A DNA stretch of 24,813 nt from assembly GCF_000003815.2 (NCBI RefSeq), contig NW_023365918.1, positions 1 to 24,813 of the forward strand. Direction: 5' to 3'. The notes beneath the pieces were generated by a model. That model did not search any database. It was not told the DNA's origin and saw only the letters and a list, made by a program, of their open reading frames with translations. This DNA is from Branchiostoma floridae. Its lineage: Eukaryota > Chordata > Leptocardii > Amphioxiformes > Branchiostomatidae. Below are positions 18,958 through 24,813 of this stretch, in pieces; the stretch's first letter is position 1; each line of letters starts with the position of its first letter. A program made the translations under genes and the position numbers.

Positions 18958-19081
18958 GCCAATCACATCATCAGTTTCCCCTTACGTCATGTTACGTCTC
19001 GCAGATCTCGCGAGCAGTTGCGAGAACTTGCGATGATTGGCGAGATTTCGCGAGTCACTAATGGCCGTCGATATACGCGAT
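18958..19081 (-). promoter_or_regulatory. CpG-rich promoter/subterminal region of the hAT with TCGCGAG repeats
   Basis: Contains GCCAAT (18959-18964), two TTACGTC words (18982-18988, 18992-18998), ATCTCGCGAG (19005-19014), several GCGAG/TTGCGA words and ATTTCGCGAG (19045-19054). It lies directly upstream of the transposase start on the - strand and within 330 bp of the element's right end, so it could serve both transcription and transposase binding. Function is inferred. Confidence 0.5.
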
Positions 19082-19264
19082 GTTTTTCGCCCTTTTTCGG
19101 CGCAAATTTCTCGATCTATGGACGGTTTTAGATGATTTACAACAAAAAATAGAACATACATAAATGCTAGTTTTTGGCAAGTCCAAGAACCGGTTTTTTA
19201 CGTTCCGGTTTTAACCGGACTTGAACCGAAAGTTATAGCAAGTCCAAGTCCGGTTCGGCGGACC

Positions 19265-19278
19265 GGTACGCACCACTA
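19265..19278. repeat. hAT terminal inverted repeat, right
   Basis: GGTACGCACCACTA, exact reverse complement of 12330-12343. Confidence 0.97.
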
Positions 19279-19286
19279 AACATACC
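19279..19286. repeat. 8-bp target-site duplication, right copy
   Basis: AACATACC, identical to 12322-12329. Confidence 0.97.
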
Positions 19287-19329
19287 AGTATAGTTCTACA
19301 TGCCTGTGTGTTCTCTCTGCTACACTAAC

Positions 19330-19515
19330 CTGCAGCAGGGTTGCCTGTGCACTCTCCACAGCTATCCTGGCCCCGTCGTCCATCTGTGCCAGGCCCTGGT
19401 CAGCCTCCTGAGAGTCCGGCTGCTGCGTGATGTCCGCACTGCTGCTGATGGCCTCGCTGCTGGACTGGCTGGACGAGGCTGCCGCAGCATTGGCTGCAGC
19501 TTCTTCAGCAGCAGC
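19330..19515 (-). CDS. ZNF143: ZNF143/ZNF76-like gene, alanine/serine-rich exon
   Basis: Phase-0 exon of 62 codons between acceptor TACCCGCAG (AG at 19517-19516) and donor GTTAGT (GT at 19329-19328). It opens with an alanine-rich stretch (AAAEEAAANAAAA), then a serine-rich run and an acidic segment (QQPDSQEADQGLAQMDDGAR), ending IAVESAQATLLQ. Low-complexity Ala/Ser/acidic regions are common in activation domains. It is the last exon before the intron that holds the hAT element; the next downstream exon is at 11848-12009. Evidence for coding status is the clean splice sites, exact multiple of three and exon-phase match on both sides. Confidence 0.8.
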
Positions 19516-19544
19516 CTGCGGGTAGTAATGACAGTACTACATAA

Positions 19545-19599
19545 CAATTTACACAATGGTGCAATTTACACTATGGTGCAATTTACACTAATGGTGCAA
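19545..19599. repeat. Short tandem repeat, about three 17-bp units
   Basis: Three successive near-copies of ATGGTGCAATTTACACT in the intron between the exons at 19330 and 19921. Confidence 0.85.
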
Positions 19600-19920
19600 A
19601 ATATACCAACTGCTATGTTGGTACTATAGTTGCAAACAGGAAACAGATATGTGTCATATCTAACATGCAGCAGTTACATTAGTGTTCCAGTACTACATGA
19701 TTCGTACACAGTACTGCACTACACAAATGCACATTATAAAATGTTGTATATCATTCAGCAGTTACATTCAAACATCTTACAAGGAAATGTGAAATGCTAG
19801 TGTCATTGTCTCTCTTCAGATATGGCTCTTCATTTAACATCAAATAATGCAGACAGCAAAGGACTTATCATCTAGCCCCACTCACAGACAGGCACAGTTT
19901 TCATCGGAGTTGAGACTGAC

Positions 19921-20061
19921 CTGCATGGCTGCCAGGGCTGACCCGGGCTCTGCAGTGATAGAAGCTGCCTCGCTGGCCGTAACCATGGCAATCTGCTGTC
20001 CATCCTGTGTTACCATGGTAACAGGGGTAGCATCTCCTGTTGTGGTGGTCACACCTTCCAC
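19921..20061 (-). CDS. ZNF143: ZNF143/ZNF76-like gene, VTMVTQDGQQ module exon 2
   Basis: Phase-0 exon of 47 codons between acceptor TTTTTGGCAG and donor GTCAGT (GT at 19920-19919). It reads VEGVTTTTGDATPVTMVTQD and continues GQQIAMVTASEAAS, ending GSALAAMQ. The T-M-V-T-Q-D-G module is also found C-terminal to the fingers in vertebrate ZNF143/ZNF76 (as I remember them), where this part belongs to the regulatory region. The exon is clearly a paralogue of the next one upstream (20576-20746): both contain VTMVTQDGQQI followed by MVT and both end LAAMQ at a phase-0 donor, so it arose by exon duplication. Confidence 0.9.
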
Positions 20062-20575
20062 CTGCCAAAAATGGACATTTAAGAATTTTTCTTGTGCAGT
20101 CAGTAAACAATGACAATACATTAACAGCCAATGGACAAAAACCTCAATTACATGCAGGGCTCGAAATACTACCTGCATATGCATGTTAGTGCAGGTAAAA
20201 TTGAAGCTGTGCAGGTATTTCTGATGTCTACTTGCACCTAACCTGCACTGGTCCATGTACTGAGTTTTATACATAAATGTCATATGCTGTAGGTGTATGT
20301 GGATTGTTATTAGCTGCATTGAATGTTACCACTTCCACCTATTAAGTAATATGCTGTATAAAAGAAAACAATTAGCAATTGTTCCTGAACAATTTTAGTA
20401 TGATCTATTAATACTTCCTAAATAGTGGTGCAGGTAAAATGTGTCTGGTGCAGGTAATTTTCAATGTTACAATGTGCCCAGACGTCTGACCAAGCCTTGG
20501 TCTGACCCAGAAAGACAATCTGGATAATCAAATGTAAGTGTTCTTTAAAAATTTAAAGACACATCAGCCACAAAC
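20062..20575. repeat. Intron with GCAGGTA-rich repeat-like sequence
   Basis: 514-bp intron. From about 20157 it carries GGGCTCGAAATACTACCTGC, an inverted pair ACCTGCA…TGCAGGT and at least four TGCAGGTA words, reaching about 20460. This looks like a short non-autonomous repeat with a palindromic core. No target duplication was identified. Confidence 0.45.
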
Positions 20576-20746
20576 CTGCATAGCTGCCAGTGTAGAGGGG
20601 TCTGCAGCCACGGCCATGCCTTCTGATGTTGTTACCATGGTGATCTGCTGTCCATCTTGTGTCACCATGGTGACAGTCTGCCCCTCCTGGGTGGACATGG
20701 TGCCATCTGCTGATGTCACTACTGCCAAACCTTCTGGTAAGCCACT
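20576..20746 (-). CDS. ZNF143: ZNF143/ZNF76-like gene, VTMVTQDGQQ module exon 1
   Basis: Phase-0 exon of 57 codons between acceptor GTCAATGCAG (AG at 20748-20747) and donor GTTTGT (GT at 20575-20574). It begins SGLPEGLAVVTSADGTMSTQ and contains GQTVTMVTQDGQQITMVTTS, ending STLAAMQ. The repeated hydrophobic/Thr-rich Val-Thr-Met-Val-Thr segments resemble the glutamine/threonine-rich regulatory repeats known in the STAF/ZNF143 family. It is the duplicate partner of the exon at 19921-20061. Splice sites and phase match both neighbours. Confidence 0.9.
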
Positions 20747-21115
20747 CTGCATTGACAGTTAGTCAGTAGTGAGTTCACTAGGACAGTGATGTAGTCTGAG
20801 TACTACATTGTACATGTATGTATCATTTCTTGAAAATTCTGTGGACTGGTGATAAAAAAAAAGTACATTTTACTTGTAAAAGACAAACTTGCACTGCTGT
20901 CAAATCTGCCCTGCTGATTACTGTGGTAATCCATACAAAATTAGCTGCACCAAGGACTTCATTACATGCATATGGGAGTTAACATTTCAAAGCCATATTG
21001 CTTTTAATTTCTGAAAAAATGTGCTTCCCCTTTCATTAACATCTCTTCAAGCTTCCTTTTATGACACTCTTCTGTAACATCCCTCTTCTTGTGTAAACCC
21101 AGTTCTGCCACCCAC
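20747..21115 (-). other. Intron, nothing notable
   Basis: 369-bp AT-rich intron with an A-tract near 20854. No repeat or exon recognised. Confidence 0.7.
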
Positions 21116-21198
21116 CTGCTGTGCCTGATCAGCTGTGAGAGTCAGCTGGTACTGGATCCTGGGTCGTTTGGGGTCAGGCTCACCATCAGCTTCAGCAG
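21116..21198 (-). CDS. ZNF143: ZNF143/ZNF76-like gene, small linker exon
   Basis: An 83-bp exon between acceptor CCCTTCACAG (AG at 21200-21199) and donor GTGGGT (GT at 21115-21114). Its first two bases complete the codon opened at the end of the zinc-finger exon, and it ends in phase 0. It encodes AEADGEPDPKRPRIQYQLTL followed by TADQAQQ. The KRPR segment could be a nuclear localisation signal; the rest is glutamine-rich. Its exact phase fit between the finger exon and the first VTMVTQDGQQ exon supports it despite its size. Confidence 0.8.
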
Positions 21199-21624
21199 CT
21201 GTGAAGGGATTGGGGAGAGAATCATTATTTCTGCCAAACTTTACATATACACATGTATGTAGAAATGTGTACCTAGCTCAGTTGTATATTACTAAACACT
21301 ACTAGGATGTTAAGTTTAAAAACCACACAACTATTATCACAAATAGTAAAGGTAGGTACATGTATATTACTTTTCTGAATATTCATTTCAAAAAAGAAAA
21401 ATAACTACTTTTAACAGGTTCAAATAATTCTTAAAAATGACATCATTATATATGATAATGAAAGCATCAACAGTCAACTAATAAAGTACTTACATGTTAA
21501 GACGTACACAGCAAATCTATATAGTCTAACATGACTTATTGTAACCTCCTTCACAATTCAAGTTGTTGTAAATAAACAAGTTGTTTAAATCAAAGGAGGC
21601 AGATGTTGTACATTGTCTAATTAC
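21199..21624 (-). other. Intron, nothing notable
   Basis: 426-bp AT-rich intron. No exon or known repeat recognised. Confidence 0.7.
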
Positions 21625-21855
21625 CTGGAGCTGCGTAAAACTGTGCCGGCTCCTCCCCCTCCTCCATGGCCTCGTTGTCCCCGTGAGCGGTGCGTTTGTG
21701 CATGGCTAGGGTGGAGGTCTGGCGGTAGTTCTTCCCACAGTGGTTACAGATGTAGGGCTTGGAGTGGGTGTGGACTACGTGGTGTTTGTACAGACTGGAG
21801 TACTCTGTGAACCGCTTACCACAGCCTTGCACCGTGCACACGTAAGGCTTCTCAC
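21625..21855 (-). CDS. ZNF143: ZNF143/ZNF76-like gene, exon with the last two C2H2 zinc fingers
   Basis: The exon follows acceptor TCCTACCCAG (AG at 21857-21856) and ends before GTAATT (GT at 21624-21623), starting and ending with split codons. It begins with the linker GEKPYVC and carries two C2H2 fingers. The first has C-x4-C, x12, H-x3-H ([10 protein letters not shown]…KHHVVH). The second has C-x2-C, x12, H-x4-H (CNHCGKNY…MHKRTAH). The strings [15 protein letters not shown] and [11 protein letters not shown] are hallmarks of the sixth and seventh fingers of ZNF143/ZNF76 (STAF), which activate snRNA and many CpG promoters. An acidic tail ([12 protein letters not shown]) follows. The other five fingers and the N-terminus must lie upstream, beyond 24813 or unassembled, because no such exon is visible at 21856-24813. 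Confidence 0.93.
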
Positions 21856-22061
21856 CTGGGTAGGACATACATACGTGTACAACAACATGAGGCAAGATGA
21901 AATACACAAACTCTACACGTATATCACCTTTGCATAAACAGGTATGGAATCTGGGTTTGTAGCTTGAATTTTTATCTGCAATTGTTGCTTGTAAAGCTGG
22001 ATTTTCAGGGAAAAACAAAGCAACCACATCAACATGCACAATATACTTTTAGCCTTGGGTA

Positions 22062-22069
22062 CTGAGACA
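22062..22069. other. Octamer flanking the second hAT end (expected target copy)
   Basis: CTGAGACA directly left of the second hAT terminus. It differs from AACATACC, so this end is an independent insertion. No partner octamer is seen after the internal break, as expected for a truncated copy. Confidence 0.6.
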
Positions 22070-22417
22070 TAGTGGTGCGTACCTGAGCTCACTTTCAGGT
22101 TCAGGTTCGGACTCGAGTCCATAGACTCAGGTTCAGGTCCGGACTTATAAGTCCGGACTTGAATCCACGGCTTGTATGAGTATCTGAAGCGAACGACTTA
22201 TTGTAATACTAATTATCAATAAACAATGTGAAAGAAGCCTCAAAATCAAATCAAATAGGTTTGGTTTATTGACTGTTCTGTTTCTAATCTATTAGTGCTG
22301 CAATAGTGCATACAATTTTGTACTAGTAATGTCCTTCTACAATACTACAAGTTCTACAACCCAACTTTCCATACATTCTTGAACACAATAAACATTAAAC
22401 AGTCTATGACTATGACT

Positions 22418-22649
22418 CTATGTGTTCTTGTTTAAGAACAGTAACATGTTAACATTTTCTGGGTCCAGTGTTGCTCGTTCGGCAGACACGATATCTCCAG
22501 ACTCCGGCTGTACTGAAAATGCGCTCGCTTGGCACACTAGTACCAGGAACAACCAGATACTTCCTTGCGATTGTACTGAGCAATGGCAGCTCATCTGCTT
22601 TCCCCCTCCAGAAAGCAACTGCATCATCTGTTGATTTCAGCTTTGGCAT
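22418..22649 (-). pseudogene. Frameshifted duplicate of the transposase C-terminal segment, second copy
   Basis: Base-for-base copy of the relic at 12678-12909, part of the tandem duplication inside the truncated hAT. Confidence 0.85.
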
Positions 22650-22796
22650 GACTTTATACGTTTCTAATCTATAAGTGCATACAATTTTGTACTAGTAATG
22701 TCCTTCTAGTTCTACAATACTACAAGTTCTACAACCCAACTTTCCATACATTCTTGAACACAATAAACATTAAACAGTCTATGACTCTATCAGTCT

Positions 22797-23285
22797 CTAT
22801 GTGTTCTTGTTTAAGAACAGTAACATGTTAACATTTTCTGGGTCCAGTGTTGCTCGTTCGGCAGACACGATATCTCCGGCTGTACTGAATATGCGCTCGC
22901 TTGGCACACTAGTACCGGGAACAACCAGATACTTCCTTGCGGTTGTACTGAGCAATGGCAGCTCATCTGCTTTCCCTCTCCAGAAAGCAACTGCATCATC
23001 TGTTGATTTCAGCTTTGGCATGACTTTATACTTCAGGATCTCCTGTTGAATACGCAGTCGGACTGGCAGGGGTGGCTCAACGTGGGTCACCACAACTTCA
23101 TCTTCATCTTTGAATATTTCTTCCATGGCCGTCAGCTTTGCCTTCTTAGCAAGTGGTGTGTCAGTGTCAGTGTCACTTAGATCATCCCGTGATTTCTGTT
23201 TGATCTGTTGTGGCTGTGGCATGTCTCCTTCATCCTCAGGTTCTTTCTTCACCTGTACTTGGGCCTGGATAACTTCGATTTTGTT
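22797..23285 (-). pseudogene. 5'-truncated hAT transposase, C-terminal 162 residues only
   Basis: Matches transposase residues about 530-691 and keeps the same stop and the SVPSERIFSTAG dimerisation segment. It lacks the BED finger and both catalytic aspartates because the copy ends at 23285. It cannot be an active transposase; without a known promoter it is regarded as a relic. Confidence 0.93.
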
Positions 23286-23317
23286 ATATTTCAGCCATAC
23301 ATAGTATGGTGAAATAT
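23286..23317. repeat. Hairpin at the break of the truncated hAT
   Basis: ATATTTCA-G-CCATAC (23286-23300) pairs with GTATGGTGAAATAT (23304-23317): a 14-bp stem with a one-base bulge and a 3-base loop. It begins at the first base after the hAT match ends. Confidence 0.85.
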
Positions 23318-23332
23318 GTTGTATTCGTAATG

Positions 23333-23357
23333 TTTCTTTCTTTCTTTCTTTCTTTCT
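23333..23357. repeat. (TTTC)n microsatellite
   Basis: About six TTTC units, 15 bp after the hairpin. Confidence 0.9.
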
Positions 23358-23780
23358 CCTGTCAAATCTTCAAAGTGATTCATCTCCGCCGTTCCTGGAC
23401 CGAATGACCTGAAATTTGGCACAGGGGTAGAATAGGCTAATACCTAGATGTGTTTTTCTCAGTTTTTTTATATCTGCCTCTAAAATGATTTTATTGAGGT
23501 TTAAAGGTCATGTTTTGACCAAAACGGTATATTTTGGCCCCCTGTACCCTGGTCGTACAATGGAGTGGCCTGAAATTTGGTGTAAATAGGCATTAGATAG
23601 TTGGTAAAATGATCCAAGTAAAATTTCTGGCATAAACTACTTTAAAATGCTTAATTTCAGCACTTTTCTGAGGGTAAATTGGCTTTCTTTGGCCTCCTGC
23701 CGTGAACTCCAGTGACCCCAATAACTCCAGCCCTGGGCGACAGGTGACAGGTGTCTGTCTGCTAATTAATTGAATTTTGC
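23358..23780. other. Repeat-like sequence of unknown type
   Basis: Contains two related phrases, GACCTGAAATTTGGCACAGG (from 23409) and GGCCTGAAATTTGGTGTAAA (from 23568), about 160 bp apart. This suggests an interspersed or internally duplicated repeat. No coding region recognised. Confidence 0.4.
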
Positions 23781-23786
23781 CGCCAG

Positions 23787-23910
23787 CCAATCAGCGAAGA
23801 GAAAGAAACACTTCGTCGGCAATTGGTATCAAAGCAACCAATGACACAACACTTCTCAAGCAAACCGCGAATTTCCAAAACTGAAGCTGATTGGCTAATA
23901 TTGTCACGTG
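23787..23910. promoter_or_regulatory. CCAAT-box and E-box cluster
   Basis: CCAAT at 23787-23791 and 23838-23842, ATTGG at 23822-23826 and 23890-23894, and CACGTG at 23905-23910. Four CCAAT elements within about 110 bp plus an E-box is suggestive of a promoter. Experimental support is absent. Confidence 0.35.
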
Positions 23911-24119
23911 TATATGTAGACGCAACCATTCATGTTTGGGAGGATTTGGAAATCTATGTTACTTAATAAAAGGTACTGCAAAGAATATAAGAAGATAATA
24001 TGTACATTGTTTTGAAACATATTTATCATACAGTAACACAATGATAGATATACGGAATGAAACCTTCAGGTCTGACATATTTTTACAGAGCTTCTTGAAC
24101 ATTCCAACCCAGCTACTTG

Positions 24120-24263
24120 GACTCGTCCTGCGTCACATGTATGCAAGATTGTGTTGCGTGAACTAGACGGCAAGCGCAGCTTCGGAGTTCCTCGAATTTT
24201 CTGCGCTTTTTTACGTCAGTTTCTACCCAATTTTGGTTGTCATCGGTGGCAGAACATCATAAG
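24120..24263 (+). other. Possible non-coding first exon with strong donor
   Basis: CATCATAAG|GTAAGA (GT at 24264-24265) is a near-consensus donor. The upstream 140 bp are less AT-rich and include an ACGTCA half-CRE (24213-24218). The exon start is a guess. It would begin a + strand gene to the right; no coding frame is seen in the window. Confidence 0.25.
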
Positions 24264-24265
24264 GT

Positions 24266-24813
24266 AAGAAATGGCTATCCTTCCATTGTCCACTCCGTTG
24301 TTATTGTACTTTGAAAGGTGTTTTCGTTTGTGAAATTCGTCAGTACGTCCTTGGTACGTGCAAAACCGCGGGCAAGTGCTAACGAGCACTGGCGCGCTGT
24401 CGTCATTGTGTAAACCTCTCCGTTTGCTGTCAAAAACAATTGACAAAAAAATATTCCTAGACGTTACTTGCGTCTTTCCATATTTCTGTTGAATAATGAT
24501 TTACTTGCGAGTTTGTTTATTTCCGTGGAAACATCTCTTAACTCTTACGTTTTGATGTAGTCAGGACGATTAGGTGCCGTCCTTCGGATTATGTGTAAAT
24601 AATTTTCACGTAAAATTACGAGCAGCTATACTTGCAAATTCTGCTCCAATAATTTCACACGAGATGTCATGGTGTTTTGTGCATAATTCTGTTTGTTGAC
24701 GGTAACTGAATATTTTATTTTGGTCGTGAGGACGTCCACATATTTTTCTGTGGGGAGGGGGGGCAAATAGTTTCACAAGGTTAACCGAATAATAATTTTT
24801 CGTTCGTTCATTA
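24266..24813. other. Unassigned, nothing recognised
   Basis: AT-rich with scattered CpG. No exon, repeat or RNA gene that I can support. Confidence 0.5.

Larger units (their letters stand above)
12330..19278 (-). mobile_element. Complete autonomous-type hAT DNA transposon, 6,949 bp, in an intron of the ZNF143-like gene
   Basis: The element is bounded by perfect 14-bp inverted repeats TAGTGGTGCGTACC (12330-12343) and GGTACGCACCACTA (19265-19278), flanked by AACATACC on both sides. It carries a two-exon BED/hAT transposase on the - strand (18863-18635 joined to 14903-13057). The left subterminal region is rich in GGACT/AGTCC and TCCGGACTT words, including a 22-bp palindrome. The right one repeats CCGGTT/AACCGG and AAGTCC words. 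Without the LTR retroelement nested in its intron it would be about 3.85 kb. Removing it and one target copy leaves a host intron of about 363 bp, in line with its neighbours. Perfect ends and open frames argue for recent activity. Confidence 0.96.
22070..23285 (-). mobile_element. Truncated second copy of the hAT element (left 1,216 bp)
   Basis: Starts with the same TAGTGGTGCGTACC terminus and matches 12330-13545 without any difference that I can find by eye, including the 22-bp palindrome and the internal tandem duplication. The match stops at 23285 (…TTTTGTT), in the middle of the transposase coding region. Unrelated sequence follows, and no right terminal repeat is present in the window. 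It lies in the intron upstream of the zinc-finger exon, in the same orientation as the complete copy 9,740 bp away. Confidence 0.95.

Noticed and set aside
12330-23285. Segmental duplication as source of the second hAT copy
   Set aside because: Homology starts exactly at the transposon terminus and flanks are unrelated, so transposition explains the left boundary better.
1-24813. tRNA or rRNA genes
   Set aside because: No A/B-box plus cloverleaf or rRNA core sequence noticed. The tRNA-Leu match at 15743-15761 is only a primer-binding site.

Overview
The window looks like nuclear DNA of an invertebrate deuterostome, most likely a lancelet (Branchiostoma). This is inferred from small phase-matched exons in short introns, a recognisable ZNF143/ZNF76-type gene, a C-type lectin gene, many young DNA transposons and a 100-N scaffold gap. 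The species cannot be proved from the sequence alone.

Layout. (1) 1-9467, + strand: the last two exons of a C-type-lectin-domain gene (1063-1231, 1530-1767), then long AT-rich intergenic DNA with small duplications, a signal-peptide first exon of an unidentified secreted or membrane protein (6208-6259), and a 937-bp mariner-like foldback element (6769-7705). An assembly gap fills 9468-9567. (2) 9568-21855, - strand: the 3' half of a ZNF143/ZNF76-like transcription factor. Six exons carry the last two zinc fingers and the C-terminal region, with the stop at 11848-11850. (3) A complete 6,949-bp hAT transposon (12330-19278) sits in the last intron of that gene, with perfect 14-bp terminal inverted repeats and a perfect 8-bp target duplication (AACATACC). 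Its two-exon BED-finger transposase (691 aa, - strand) is open throughout. (4) A 3,096-bp LTR retroelement (15224-18319) is nested inside the transposase intron in the opposite orientation. It has 517-bp LTRs differing at one base, a tRNA-Leu-type primer site, a polypurine tract and a 4-bp target duplication, but no pol. (5) A second copy of the hAT left end (22070-23285) lies in the next upstream intron of the zinc-finger gene. By eye it is identical to the first copy over 1,216 bp and is cut off internally at a hairpin. (6) 23286-24813: repeat-like sequence, then a CCAAT-box/E-box cluster and a possible + strand non-coding first exon.

The most striking structure is a three-level nest: LTR retroelement inside transposase intron inside host-gene intron. 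Every insertion lies in an intron, so both the host reading frame and the transposase reading frame stay open. The host gene also shows an internal exon duplication that doubles a VTMVTQDGQQ-type module.
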